Under the pieces are notes generated by a model. It was not told where the DNA came from, ran no database searches, and was given only the letters and a program-made list of their open reading frames with translations. From an uncultured Methanobrevibacter sp. (GTDB taxonomy: Archaea; Methanobacteriota; Methanobacteria; Methanobacteriales; Methanobacteriaceae), in contig CADAAJ010000002.1 of assembly GCA_902785855.1 (NCBI GenBank), positions 1-51,741 of the forward strand: 51,741 bases of DNA, read 5' to 3'. Shown piece by piece: positions 19,560-29,188 of the stretch (position 1 is its first letter; every line of letters starts with the position of its first letter). The position numbers were made by a program, and so were the translations under genes.

Positions 19560-21152
19560 ATGAGTTTAAATGAGTTTAAAGATGTATTAATTTCATCGCA
19601 AAAGTATTGGATGATTTATTTAATTTTAATAATTGTTTTAGGTCTTTCAACTGTTCGTTATACAAATATAACACACCCGCATTTTGAGATTACTACATTA
19701 TTAATTGTTGCAGTATTGGGGATTCTCTGTATTGTGTATTATTTCATGCACGATTCAGATAATGAACTGTACAAGGTTGCATTTATAGTTATACTATGTT
19801 TTGGAATTATTACAGCAATTATAGTGCCTATTTGTGATGTCAGTGATGAAACTGAACATCTTGCAAGAACAGAGTTGACATCAAGAGGAGTAATAATTCC
19901 CCATTGGACAGGAGAGGATTTAGGTGTTGACAGAGCATACAATGTAACATCACCTCATAAACCTGTAGTATATAATAAAGGTGCAGGATTTGAATCTATA
20001 AGAGCCCTGAACTATTTAACGGTTAGTTTAGGTAAAACTGTATATCACACGAAATACGATACGGCAAAAATTGATTATACACCAACAATACTTGTTTCAG
20101 CATTTGAACAAAACCCATTTTATGGATATATACCTCAGGCTTTAGGTATGGCCCTTGCCAAATTACTGGACTTAAATTTAATTTGGATGCTGTGGCTTGG
20201 ACGGATTTTTAACCTTGTATTTTATGCAGGAGTAATATCGCTGGCCATTAAAAAGACGCCCGTTTTAAAAATGCCTTTACTGGCTGTTGCATGTATACCT
20301 ATTTCGATTTATCAGGCCGCTTCATTAAGTATTGATTCAATGATAATAGGTCTTGCAATACTTGCCATTGCATATTTCCTATATCTCTATAAAGCCAAAC
20401 CAAACTCGCTTGGTGTTAGAGAAGTTGTAATCTTTTCTGCATTATGTCTGATTCTCGGTTTATGTAAACTGCCTTATCTGGCATTCATATTCCTATTACT
20501 GTTAATTCCATTTGACAACTTTGAAAAGGGTAAAAAAATAATTCCATATATGCTTTTATGTATAGCTATTGTTGGAATAATTGGAGTTATGTGGAGCAGA
20601 TATTCTGAACCTACATTGATGCATTCATGGAGAGCAAGACTCAAATATATCGATCCAACAGGACAGATGAACTATATTATGTCACATCCAACATTTATAG
20701 GAAAATTCTTTGGTCAGATATTCACATACAACTTAGCTAAGACAATGTATGGTACATTCAATTTCTTCGGTGCAGCGAAAATTCCGCATTATGCAGACAG
20801 CTATCACCTGATAGTTGCTACATTACTGGGATTTTTAGCATCAATCCTGTTAGCATATCCAAAAAGTATTAAATTTAATAAAAAAACACGTTTAGGAGTA
20901 TTGTTTGTTGTACTCATTATATATGTTGGAACATGCTTTATCCAGCTTTTAACTTGGGCAAGTGTGGGAAAATTAAATCTAGGTCTTTCAACACGATATT
21001 TCGTACCATTATTTGCCATGTTCCCAATTATCGGAACATTTAGAATAGGACGACTGGAACAAATTAAGGATAAATACGATAAATACGCAATAGTTTTCAT
21101 TATTGCATTTATGGCTGTAATGATTTTATCATTTGCTACAAAGTATTATTAA
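19560..21152 (+). CDS. DUF2142 polytopic membrane protein (second of tandem pair)
   Basis: 530 residues, exactly the same length as the preceding gene and alignable to it end to end without obvious gaps. It has the same helix pattern, the acidic/His motif (DVSDETEHLARTE) at the same residue position, and the same QAASLSIDSM and STRYFVPLF motifs. The most divergent part is the loop at ~110-170, which should face outside the membrane. A strong ribosome site (AGGGAGAG) precedes the ATG, so it is translated from the same mRNA as the first copy. This is a recent tandem duplication in which the exposed loop has diverged. The family call is as for the first copy. Confidence 0.75.
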   Translation: MSLNEFKDVLISSQKYWMIYLILIIVLGLSTVRYTNITHPHFEITTLLIVAVLGILCIVYYFMHDSDNELYKVAFIVILCFGIITAIIVPICDVSDETEHLARTELTSRGVIIPHWTGEDLGVDRAYNVTSPHKPVVYNKGAGFESIRALNYLTVSLGKTVYHTKYDTAKIDYTPTILVSAFEQNPFYGYIPQALGMALAKLLDLNLIWMLWLGRIFNLVFYAGVISLAIKKTPVLKMPLLAVACIPISIYQAASLSIDSMIIGLAILAIAYFLYLYKAKPNSLGVREVVIFSALCLILGLCKLPYLAFIFLLLLIPFDNFEKGKKIIPYMLLCIAIVGIIGVMWSRYSEPTLMHSWRARLKYIDPTGQMNYIMSHPTFIGKFFGQIFTYNLAKTMYGTFNFFGAAKIPHYADSYHLIVATLLGFLASILLAYPKSIKFNKKTRLGVLFVVLIIYVGTCFIQLLTWASVGKLNLGLSTRYFVPLFAMFPIIGTFRIGRLEQIKDKYDKYAIVFIIAFMAVMILSFATKYY

Positions 21153-21168
21153 TTTTTTAAAACAAGAC

Positions 21169-21197
21169 AATTAGAGATTTAATATTTATCTCTAATT
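21169..21197. terminator. Hairpin between convergent genes
   Basis: AATTAGAGAT (21169-21178) and ATCTCTAATT (21188-21197) form a perfect 10-base-pair stem with a 9-base AT loop. T-rich tracts lie on both sides. It sits in the 50-base gap between two genes that end toward each other, where a two-way terminator is expected. Confidence 0.55.
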
Positions 21198-21202
21198 TTA
21201 AA

Positions 21203-21676
21203 TTATTTTTTATTTAAGATATAATAAACAGTTCTTAATGGAATATCTAATTTTTGAGAAATTTCATTACATGACAAACCATTATTTTTTAAAGAAACAA
21301 CTTCATCATGATCGTATTTTCTTTTACGATTATCAAATTTAGCATTGCTTTTTTTAAGTAGATAATAAACACGATTAAGAGTAATATCTAATTTTTCAGC
21401 TATCTCTTTAGGTTTTAAACCTTCGTTAGATAATTTTAAAACTTCAAATTCAGCACCATTGGTTTTAGACTTTGCACCCCAATTATATTTAACATTAACC
21501 TCAATGTCCAATTGAGCTAATGCATCAATATAAGTTTTTGAAGTTCTATTATAAACACTGGAAGAACAAGTAATTTCATCAAGATTAGGATGTTTATCAA
21601 TTAAATCTACAATCATTGAAGAAGATAAAGCCTTTGTTATATGAATTGTTGTAATATCTGAATCCATCCGAATCAC
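21203..21676 (-). CDS. DUF1699-like domain plus two tandem helix-turn-helix repeats
   Basis: 157 residues. The first ~75 resemble the archaeal DUF1699 family (HPNLDEITCSSSVYNRTSKT, then a short segment ending YNWG). The rest is two copies of one HTH unit: LSNEGLKPKEIAEKLDITLNRVYYLLKK and, about 40 residues later, LKNNGLSCNEISQKLDIPLRTVYYILNK (given here as motifs only). These are resolvase/Hin-like HTHs, so DNA binding as a regulator is likely. The ATG overlaps the stop of the DUF530 gene (ATGA), meaning coupled translation with the metG operon. The DUF1699 match is from memory of the family pattern and is tentative. Confidence 0.6.
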   Translation of the reverse strand: MIRMDSDITTIHITKALSSSMIVDLIDKHPNLDEITCSSSVYNRTSKTYIDALAQLDIEVNVKYNWGAKSKTNGAEFEVLKLSNEGLKPKEIAEKLDITLNRVYYLLKKSNAKFDNRKRKYDHDEVVSLKNNGLSCNEISQKLDIPLRTVYYILNKK

Positions 21677-23250
21677 TTTTTAATTAAGTCTAAAAATTTC
21701 TTAGATTTATCACTTTTTGGATTTTTAATCTGATTAATATGTTTAATTTCTTTTTTAATTCTTGATTCATTTATATTAAATGCATTGCTTATGGTTTCAA
21801 GTTCAATATCTGAATTTTGATTGATTAAAGCAGCACCTAATGCAACATGATTAAATTTAATATTTGAATTTTTAATCTGTTTTTCAAATTTGAATTTTTC
21901 ATAAAGCAATAAATCCATTTCCTGAATTGAAATAATTTTAATATCTGTAAACGACGTTAATGTATCAATGACTTTTTGATAAGTTGTTTGAAATACTTTT
22001 CTTTGTTCTCTATCAAGTTCAACTCTAATATATGGGAACGGACCATTTTTAATTTTTCTTGAGTTAAAAGAAGTTGTCAGATAATATCTGAATATATCCC
22101 AAATAATTAAAGTTGCGGCAATGTTTTTAAATGTATTTTGATAAATACTTTCCCTAACTTTTAAATCACGTCTTAGGGAACGGGTCATATTTCCAAATCT
22201 GTCAATATAATTAAGGTTTCTGAATTTATTTTCAATTTGTTTTTCTCTCCATGCTTCAATAGCATCTAAATCATATTTATCAATATAATCAGGAGTCTGA
22301 TTTTCAAATTCATTAATTATATCATCATATTTGGTTATTCTTTTAAAATCTGATAATTTTCTTTTTAAAATATCATTTTTAATATTATTTATAATATTTT
22401 CTGAAAATCTAACATAAGCTAATGCCAAAGCAGTTCTTGCATGTTTATCATCAATAATAGCTGGTTTTGTTCTGTGAAGTCTTAAGGCTTCTATTCTCAC
22501 ATGTTTTCCATAAATTCGTCTGACTTCTTCTTCATAATTGTTAACAAATTCAGATTCCAAAGTAATATTTTTGCGGATAAGTCTATCATTATCATCTTTA
22601 AATCTGATTACTAAAGAAATAGTTTTTACAACACCTTTACGTTCCTGTTTAAGAATATTTAAAACTTGTTTAAGTGATTCCCTACCATAAGCTGAAAGCT
22701 GACCCATCAAAACCATATAATTACCTGATAATGGTAGATAAGGAATAATTTCAAATCTGTGTGTTGCTTCTTTATTTATTTTAAATGTAAAAGCCTTACT
22801 TCCACAGCTACATGTGGCATTATTATGTTTATACTCATCAAATGAATATTTTTTATAGCATGAATTGCATTTAACATATCCATATTGCTCAAGATTTCCA
22901 ATAGCAATTTTATGAGAATCAATAGCTGATTTAACCCTGTCCAAAATATTTTTTTTGGCATTGGCTTTCATTCGAAATATCTGATTATGGCGACTATTTT
23001 CACCCATCTCATCGATAGAAACATCAGCTACTGTTTTGGTACCGTATTTATTTAAAGATGTAAATGGAGTGGTGTATCCCTGAGCATCCATATCATCTTT
23101 TAAATCCATTAAATAATTTAATCTGTCATCTAGTTTAAAATAAAGGTCTTTGAAATTTTCAAAATTATCAATTTCATCTACACTAATTGAATCATTTGAA
23201 ATTTCTTTTAAATAATTTTCAGCTTTATTTACTAGGACAGATTGGGACAT
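21673..23250 (-). CDS. DUF530 family protein with zinc-ribbon
   Basis: 525 residues, matching the size and features of the DUF530 family known only from methanogens and relatives. A zinc-ribbon-like cysteine set lies at ~127-150 (CNSCYKKY ... CSCGS). The rest is charged and soluble, rich in Lys and Arg, consistent with nucleic-acid binding. Function is unknown. It begins 10 bases after the metG stop and overlaps the start of the HTH gene downstream, so the three form one operon with methionyl-tRNA synthetase. A role in translation or tRNA handling is a guess from this context only. Confidence 0.65.
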   Translation of the reverse strand: MSQSVLVNKAENYLKEISNDSISVDEIDNFENFKDLYFKLDDRLNYLMDLKDDMDAQGYTTPFTSLNKYGTKTVADVSIDEMGENSRHNQIFRMKANAKKNILDRVKSAIDSHKIAIGNLEQYGYVKCNSCYKKYSFDEYKHNNATCSCGSKAFTFKINKEATHRFEIIPYLPLSGNYMVLMGQLSAYGRESLKQVLNILKQERKGVVKTISLVIRFKDDNDRLIRKNITLESEFVNNYEEEVRRIYGKHVRIEALRLHRTKPAIIDDKHARTALALAYVRFSENIINNIKNDILKRKLSDFKRITKYDDIINEFENQTPDYIDKYDLDAIEAWREKQIENKFRNLNYIDRFGNMTRSLRRDLKVRESIYQNTFKNIAATLIIWDIFRYYLTTSFNSRKIKNGPFPYIRVELDREQRKVFQTTYQKVIDTLTSFTDIKIISIQEMDLLLYEKFKFEKQIKNSNIKFNHVALGAALINQNSDIELETISNAFNINESRIKKEIKHINQIKNPKSDKSKKFLDLIKK

Positions 23251-23260
23251 ATTAATCTAT

Positions 23261-25249
23261 TTATTGAATTCGTTCACCAACTTTACCATTTTCATCAGGA
23301 GATAATAATGCACCACTTTCACCAGTAGCAAGCACCATACCTTCTGATAAAGTACCGAATAATTTTGCAGGTTGTAAATTAGCTACAACACAAACTTTTT
23401 TATCAATTAATTCATCAGGTGAATAAAATTTAGCAAGACCTGCGACAATTTGTCTAGGTTTGTCTTCACCGATGTCAACTTGTAATTTTAATAATTTATC
23501 GGATTTTTCTATTTTTTCTGCCTGTTTTACTTGTCCAATTTTAATTACTACTTCATCAAACTGATCTATTGTTATTAAATCACTCATAGTTTCATCCTCA
23601 TTTTCTTTTAGGTTTTCTTTTAATTTAGCTTTTTGAGCTTCAATTTCTTTATCTTCAATCTTTTTAAAAAATGGTTTTGCTTTATTAATTTCATGACCAC
23701 TAGGTAAAGTAACTTTAGCATCTTTCCATTCATTAAGTGTATTTATATTCATTATTTCAGCAATTTTATCTGCTTTTGTTGGTAAGAATGGTTTTAATGT
23801 GTATGCTAATGTTTTTGCCAATTGATTAGATAAATATAAACAGTTAGCTGCTTTATTCATATCTTCTTTTACAGCTTTCCATGGTTCTTGATCATTGAAA
23901 TATTTATTTCCTTTTTTAGCTACTTTAAATATTTCAAGTAATGCTTCTCTGAATTCATATTTTGCTATTAATTCACCAGCTCTGTCAGGTAATTCTTCAA
24001 TAGCTTGTCTGAATTCTTCATCTTCAGCAGAAGGGTTGTTATATTCAGGGATTTTGTTGTCAAAATATTTCTTTGTAAATACAAATGTACGGTGAAGGAA
24101 GTTTCCAACTACATCTGCCAATTCATCATTATTTCTTCTTTGAAAATCATCCCATGAAAAGTCTGAATCTTTATTTAAAGGAGCATTAATAGTTAAATAA
24201 TATCTTAATAAATCAGGGTCATAATCTTTTACAAAATCAGCTATCCATATAACCCAATTTTTACTTGTTGACATTTTTTCTCCTTCAAGGGATAAAAATT
24301 CACCTGCATAAATCATATCCGGAAGTTTACATCCATATGCAGTCAATAATCCTGGCCAGAATATTGAATGGTGATAAATAATATCCTTTCCAATAAAATG
24401 TACAACATAATCATTCCAATATTCTTCCCATTTACTTGAAGATTGCTTTGACCATTGTGATGCTGATGAGATATAACCCAAGAATGCTTCAATCCAAACA
24501 TATAATACTTTACCTTCAGCCCCATCTAGTGGTACTGGAATACCCCAATCCATATCTCTTGTTAAAATCCAGTCATTTAATCCATCATTTAACCAGTTGG
24601 TTGCATAATTTTTTACATTTGCAGGTAAATTTTCATTTGAAGAAATATACTCCTTTAATTCATCTTCAAATTCAGACAATTTAAAAGCATACTGATAGGT
24701 ATCTTTAATTTTAGGAGTATTTCCACAGGTTATACAGTGCGGTTCATCAAGTTCAGTTGGCTCAAGAGCTTTTCCACATTTTTCACAATGATCTCCCCTT
24801 GCCTGTGAACCGCAAACCGGACATAATCCTTCAACATATCTGTCAGGTAAAAATTTATTACAGTTATCACAATATAACTGTTCCAAATCCTCTCTATAAA
24901 TTAAACCTTTTTCATAAAGGTCTTTAAAGAAGTTTTGAGCAATATCATAATGAGCTTTATCTGTAGTTCTTGTAAAATTATCCAATGATATGTTCATTGA
25001 TTCTACATCTTTTACAATCATATCATGATATCTTTTTGAAATTTCAATCGGTTTTTTATTTTCTTTATCTGCCTTAACAGCAATTGGAGTTCCATGTTCA
25101 TCAGTAGCACAAACCATTAAAACATCATTGCCTATCATTCTGTTATACCTTGCATAGATATCAGCAGGTAAATAAGTAGAACGAATATGACCTAAATGAC
25201 ATGGCCCATTTGCATAAGGAAGAGCACATGAAATAAATATTTTAGACAT
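23261..25249 (-). CDS. metG: Methionyl-tRNA synthetase
   Basis: 662 residues, full length for the archaeal two-domain form. It charges tRNA-Met with methionine. The class I signatures are present: HLGH at 18-21 and KMSTS near 325. A double zinc-binding knob lies at ~125-165 (CDNC, CPVCGS, CEKCGK, CITCGN). The C-terminal ~105 residues (from ~558, [14 protein letters not shown]) are an OB-fold tRNA-binding domain like Trbp111/EMAP-II. The start is supported by a GAGGGGAT ribosome site. First gene of the metG-DUF530-HTH operon. Confidence 0.97.
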   Translation of the reverse strand: MSKIFISCALPYANGPCHLGHIRSTYLPADIYARYNRMIGNDVLMVCATDEHGTPIAVKADKENKKPIEISKRYHDMIVKDVESMNISLDNFTRTTDKAHYDIAQNFFKDLYEKGLIYREDLEQLYCDNCNKFLPDRYVEGLCPVCGSQARGDHCEKCGKALEPTELDEPHCITCGNTPKIKDTYQYAFKLSEFEDELKEYISSNENLPANVKNYATNWLNDGLNDWILTRDMDWGIPVPLDGAEGKVLYVWIEAFLGYISSASQWSKQSSSKWEEYWNDYVVHFIGKDIIYHHSIFWPGLLTAYGCKLPDMIYAGEFLSLEGEKMSTSKNWVIWIADFVKDYDPDLLRYYLTINAPLNKDSDFSWDDFQRRNNDELADVVGNFLHRTFVFTKKYFDNKIPEYNNPSAEDEEFRQAIEELPDRAGELIAKYEFREALLEIFKVAKKGNKYFNDQEPWKAVKEDMNKAANCLYLSNQLAKTLAYTLKPFLPTKADKIAEIMNINTLNEWKDAKVTLPSGHEINKAKPFFKKIEDKEIEAQKAKLKENLKENEDETMSDLITIDQFDEVVIKIGQVKQAEKIEKSDKLLKLQVDIGEDKPRQIVAGLAKFYSPDELIDKKVCVVANLQPAKLFGTLSEGMVLATGESGALLSPDENGKVGERIQ

Positions 25250-25391
25250 CTATCTTATCCCCTCAATAATTTTAAACATGATTTAATTATGTTCCTTATA
25301 TATAATAAATACTTATTTTTAACATTGTTATATAATTGGATTTCAATAATACAAGTTAAACTAAAAAATGATTTAAAAAATGAGTTAGTTA

Positions 25392-25400
25392 TTTAAAATA
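25392..25400 (+). promoter_or_regulatory. TATA box of priL
   Basis: TTTAAAATA is centred 25 bases before the priL ATG. This places the transcription start at or next to the A of ATG, and there is no ribosome site, so priL mRNA is probably leaderless. Confidence 0.5.
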
Positions 25401-25420
25401 TAAAATAAAAAGTTAAAAAC

Positions 25421-26752
25421 ATGGCTGAAGTTTCATTTATAAATCCTTTATCAGATGAAGGAAGACAGATTATACGAGAATATGGAGATTTAAATAGAAT
25501 TTTTGATGAAGATGAAACATTAATTGAAAAATGTATTCACACACTAAATCAGAAAATCTCAGATGACAGTTTAATTCCAAAAACATATTCTCAGCTTGCA
25601 ATGAAACGTATACAATGGGCAATTGAGAAAAAAAATAACAAAAACTTTACACAGGCAGAATTTGAATACATAACAAATGAAGAAATATATACTCAGGATG
25701 TTGTAACATTTCACATACTCTGTCAGGCAATTGCAATACAATTTAACCTAGGTTCACGTGAAACAAGATTATTTGTTGAATCACAGGGAAAATTAATCCT
25801 TGAAAGACTGGCAAAAATACCTCCAATGTCAAGAGAAGAAATAATTGATGAAATTCTTGATGAAATAAAAGTTGACGGAGCAATAAATTGGAAATCATTA
25901 AAAGATGTTGTAGCAAGCAAAAAACTTAAACTAACTGATCTTTTAATTGATGATGGAAGTATTATACTCCAACAGGAAGACTTTTTATATCGTTTTGGAG
26001 ATGAATTCAGTGACAGAAGCCCTGAGAGAATGTATAACATATTAGTTGGAGAAAGTGTTAAGGAACTCATATTATCCAGACTGATAATGCAGAAAACAGA
26101 AGAATATATTGCAAGAATTAAAGAAATGTCTGCTAGAATCGAAATACATCCTGCAATAATTAAAATTGGTGAAGAATTAAAAGAATTCATTCCAGAAGAA
26201 ATCAGCAAATACAACCAATACTATGCAGGAAGCGGAGGATTATTTGGTTCTGTTGAAGCAGGTAAACTTAATCCAGAAGCATTTCCACCATGTATCAAAT
26301 CAACTGTAGAAGGTGTATCATCCGGTGGACGTAATGACGCAATTGTTCTTTTATTAACATCTTTTGCATCATATGCAAGATTATATCCAAGGATATTTGC
26401 ATCAGAAGAAAGTGTAAAAGTATCTGATATGGACCCAGATTTAACAATAACTGAAAATGAAATCCTGCCTTTAATATTTGATGCTGCAGATAACTGTACA
26501 CCACCATTATTTGAAGACCAGCCACAGGAAAAAATTAACATCATCTCAAAACTAGGATTTGGAATGCATGAAAGTGTAGATATTAACCACGAAGGGGAAA
26601 CCAAATGGTACACTCCAATGAGCTGTGAAAAAATAAAAATACATCTGCCTAACTTATGCCATCCGGACAAATCATGTAAAGGAATAAACAATCCATTATC
26701 ATGTTATGGCCGTAAAAAATTCCAACTGGACAAAGAAGCTCCTAAAGACTAG
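25421..26752 (+). CDS. priL: DNA primase large subunit
   Basis: 443 residues. It pairs with PriS to make RNA/DNA primers at the replication fork. The C-terminal half has the conserved cysteines that hold a [4Fe-4S] cluster: C near 291 (PPCIKST), C near 358 (NCTPPLF), C near 413 (LCHPDKSC) and the final C near 427 (SCYGRK). The N-terminal ~200 residues are helical, as expected for the PriS-binding part. The stop overlaps the convergent orphan gene by 11 bases. priS lies about 600 bases further on the same strand, so the two subunits are close but not directly adjacent. Confidence 0.93.
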   Translation: MAEVSFINPLSDEGRQIIREYGDLNRIFDEDETLIEKCIHTLNQKISDDSLIPKTYSQLAMKRIQWAIEKKNNKNFTQAEFEYITNEEIYTQDVVTFHILCQAIAIQFNLGSRETRLFVESQGKLILERLAKIPPMSREEIIDEILDEIKVDGAINWKSLKDVVASKKLKLTDLLIDDGSIILQQEDFLYRFGDEFSDRSPERMYNILVGESVKELILSRLIMQKTEEYIARIKEMSARIEIHPAIIKIGEELKEFIPEEISKYNQYYAGSGGLFGSVEAGKLNPEAFPPCIKSTVEGVSSGGRNDAIVLLLTSFASYARLYPRIFASEESVKVSDMDPDLTITENEILPLIFDAADNCTPPLFEDQPQEKINIISKLGFGMHESVDINHEGETKWYTPMSCEKIKIHLPNLCHPDKSCKGINNPLSCYGRKKFQLDKEAPKD

Positions 26753-27257
26753 ATTGGGAAAATTGAAAAGGATTATGATTTTCCAAAATAGCATCATAAT
26801 ACTTGTTTAAAATCTTTGACTCCCACATATTATAATTTGACAATTCCTCTTTTTCAAAATTATATGCCAAAATACCAACTGACCTTTCATATTCATCTAT
26901 ACCATTTAACTGGCAAAATTCAGAAATAATATCTGGAATATACTCACATGGATCATCACTGCTGAATTTCAAAAACTCTTCATATTCATGTTTTGAAAAA
27001 AAGTCTTCTTCTTTAATAGGTTCTTCATGAGAATTAATAGTAAATAATTCAATATAAATATTATCAGCCAACGGAAGTTGATTTAACTCAATACCTAAAC
27101 CATAAACTTTAGCATTTTCCAAATTCAAAACAGTATGGCCTGTTTTCATACCACTCATCCAATTATCAAATGCCGGTTTAACAATCTCCTCTGGTGTTAA
27201 AGAAGATAAAACTGTTTTTAAGTGTTCAACTCCTATAATTTCAACAAATTCTTCCAT
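26742..27257 (-). CDS. Hypothetical acidic protein between priL and priS, antisense
   Basis: 171 residues from the ATG at 27257. I do not recognise the family. It is soluble and acidic, with no membrane segment and only scattered cysteines. The start is uncertain: the frame stays open upstream to an ATG at 27305 and a GTG at 27311, and a TATA-like AT stretch lies about 25 bases before 27305, which would fit a leaderless start there. I chose 27257 because the upstream residues (MCFFTDFINHDKYIIF) look unlike a domain start. It is convergent with priL (11-base overlap) and divergent from priS. Confidence 0.6.
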   Translation of the reverse strand: MEEFVEIIGVEHLKTVLSSLTPEEIVKPAFDNWMSGMKTGHTVLNLENAKVYGLGIELNQLPLADNIYIELFTINSHEEPIKEEDFFSKHEYEEFLKFSSDDPCEYIPDIISEFCQLNGIDEYERSVGILAYNFEKEELSNYNMWESKILNKYYDAILENHNPFQFSQSSL

Positions 27258-27354
27258 AAAAATAATATATTTATCATGGTTAATAAAATCTGTGAAAAAA
27301 CACATTGTCACACTTACTTAAAAAATAAATACTTTAAAAAATTAATAATAAAAT

Positions 27355-28332
27355 ATGTTTTCTAAAGCTACATTAAAAGAAAGAAGACAATACTATCGTG
27401 AAGAATGGTCTGAAAAAGATCTTCCAGAATTCATTTCAACTGATATCAGAAAAAGAGAATTTGGATTCGACCATAATGGTAAAGGTCCTAATGACAGATA
27501 TAAAGTTTTTAGTGGAAGTGAATCTTTAAGAAAATTCTTACGTGCTAAAGCTCCATTTGCAGCATATATTTCAGTAGCATTTTACAATAATCCAAAAAGA
27601 AGAGAAGACTGGTTAAAAGCAGAATATATTTTTGATGTTGATGCAAAAGATATTCCAATCAGGTCATGTCAGTGTGATGGAGTTTGTGAAACATGTCTTG
27701 GAGAAGCTTTAGAAATAGTCAATACATTAATCGATACTTTAAAAAGTGATTTAGGTCTTAAAAATATCCATTTAATTTATTCTGGTAGAGGATATCATAT
27801 CAGAATTTTAGATGAGGAAATGATGAGTGCAAACAGTGAACTTAGATCTGAAGTTTTAAAATATGCTGCAGGTGCTGAAGTTCCAAAATCCCAATTTGTA
27901 AACTCTGAGATTTCAAATAAGAGTTTTAACTTTGAGCATTTCTCAATACCAATTGGATATTCCAAAATATTTACCGACAGAGTGAAATTTAATATCCAGC
28001 ACATGACAGGTAATGAAAAGCTAGACGGAATCAATCCAAAACTAATGAAAGATATTATATCTTCAAGACATCATTTGGAAAATGATAACTGGGGATATTT
28101 TAAAAAGGATATTGGTCCGAGACGTTATAAAAATCTTGTTGAAGCAATGGCACGAGTAAATCTTGCAACAATCGATGCTAAAGTTTCAATTGATTTAAAA
28201 AGAATACTCAGATTACCTTCATCACTTCACTCAAAAGTCAGTATGAAATGTATGGAAGTTAAAAACAGAGAAACATTTAATCCACTTGACAAAGCTGTTC
28301 CAAAATTTGTTTATGAAAGAAAAGGTGTTTAG
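27355..28332 (+). CDS. priS: DNA primase small (catalytic) subunit
   Basis: 325 residues, normal for archaeal PriS. The catalytic aspartates are in FDVDAKD (~95-101). A zinc-knob cysteine set follows (CQCDGVCETC), and the nucleotide-binding motif SGRGYHIRI is near 140. An AT-rich TATA-like run lies ~25 bases upstream of the ATG with no ribosome site, so the mRNA is probably leaderless. The next gene starts one base after its stop and is translated from the same message. Confidence 0.95.
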   Translation: MFSKATLKERRQYYREEWSEKDLPEFISTDIRKREFGFDHNGKGPNDRYKVFSGSESLRKFLRAKAPFAAYISVAFYNNPKRREDWLKAEYIFDVDAKDIPIRSCQCDGVCETCLGEALEIVNTLIDTLKSDLGLKNIHLIYSGRGYHIRILDEEMMSANSELRSEVLKYAAGAEVPKSQFVNSEISNKSFNFEHFSIPIGYSKIFTDRVKFNIQHMTGNEKLDGINPKLMKDIISSRHHLENDNWGYFKKDIGPRRYKNLVEAMARVNLATIDAKVSIDLKRILRLPSSLHSKVSMKCMEVKNRETFNPLDKAVPKFVYERKGV

Positions 28333-28333
28333 A

Positions 28334-28591
28334 ATGAAAAAAGTATTAAGGGATATCCTTAGAAAAAATCCTTATTTTAAAGAGATAAATGAAAATAAGT
28401 TCGTTCCGGAATATTTGGGATTAATTGTAAATGGTATAGTTATCTATCATGTCAACTGGATAGATATAGTTGAAAAAGAAATTGTATTAATGCACAAGGA
28501 CATTCAAACCCATCCCATTGCATCATTACTGCTTGACAATCTTAATTCATTAATGATTATAACTGATGAAGGAATTAAAGAAGTTTTATAA
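28334..28591 (+). CDS. Small hypothetical protein downstream of priS
   Basis: 85 residues from the ATG at 28334, one base after the priS stop. The ribosome site AAAGGTG lies within the end of priS. The protein starts MKKVLRDILRKNPYFKEI and has no motif I recognise. Its tight coupling to priS suggests a role with primase or its regulation, but this is context only. The frame is open further upstream to 28286, overlapping priS, but the ribosome site supports the shorter form. The stop overlaps the convergent tmk gene by six bases. Confidence 0.65.
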   Translation: MKKVLRDILRKNPYFKEINENKFVPEYLGLIVNGIVIYHVNWIDIVEKEIVLMHKDIQTHPIASLLLDNLNSLMIITDEGIKEVL

Positions 28592-29164
28592 CTTGTCTGT
28601 TTCAAGACACTTGTCAATTATTTTTTTAGATATTACTTCAGGTGAATCATCTGCTGATACAACATTCCAGTTATATGTGAATTTTTTGGATTTCTGCCTA
28701 TTTTTTCTGAGAGATTCAATGTTTTCAAACATTTCAGTATCTTCATTACGTTGACCAATTCTTCTAAGAGACTCTTCAGGTGTTACATCTAAAAAAAACA
28801 TGCAATCTGAAGTTGGAAGAACAAATGCAACAATTTTATAAATTACTGTATTAACTACATTTGGAAGATACATTACAGCCAGAATATATCTAGAAAATAT
28901 TAAAACATCCACATCATCATTACGAGAATATTTAACAACAGACCTTATTGCATCAAGACCAAAATAAACTGTAGCTTTTATATGATAATATTTACCTGTT
29001 TTTAAAAGAGCTTCTTTAGATTTACGCCCATATCTATTATCATTACATGGATGAGAACGTACTACAACATTTTTTCCCTGTTTTCTATACATATCTGCTA
29101 GTAAATTAACCTGCGTATCTTTACCAGATCCATCCAATCCATCAATAACAATAAATTTGGGCAT
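28586..29164 (-). CDS. tmk: Thymidylate kinase family protein
   Basis: 192 residues from the ATG at 29164, which has GTGAT as ribosome site. The P-loop is GLDGSGKD at 9-16. An arginine-containing DR-like segment (FSRYIL), LID-region residues (SLRRIGQRNEDTEMFE) and a C-terminal helix follow. Thymidylate kinase phosphorylates dTMP to dTDP. The P-loop context (KDTQ instead of KTTQ) and the segment RKSKEALLKTGKYYHIKA differ from bacterial Tmk, so a related deoxynucleotide kinase is possible. A TTG five codons upstream is also in frame but less likely. Confidence 0.8.
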   Translation of the reverse strand: MPKFIVIDGLDGSGKDTQVNLLADMYRKQGKNVVVRSHPCNDNRYGRKSKEALLKTGKYYHIKATVYFGLDAIRSVVKYSRNDDVDVLIFSRYILAVMYLPNVVNTVIYKIVAFVLPTSDCMFFLDVTPEESLRRIGQRNEDTEMFENIESLRKNRQKSKKFTYNWNVVSADDSPEVISKKIIDKCLETDKL

Positions 29165-29188
29165 ATAATCACTAAACAATAATTTAAA

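Noticed and set aside
28286-28333. Longer start for the small gene after priS
   Set aside because: It overlaps the end of priS by 47 bases and has no ribosome site; AAAGGTG is correctly placed for the ATG at 28334.
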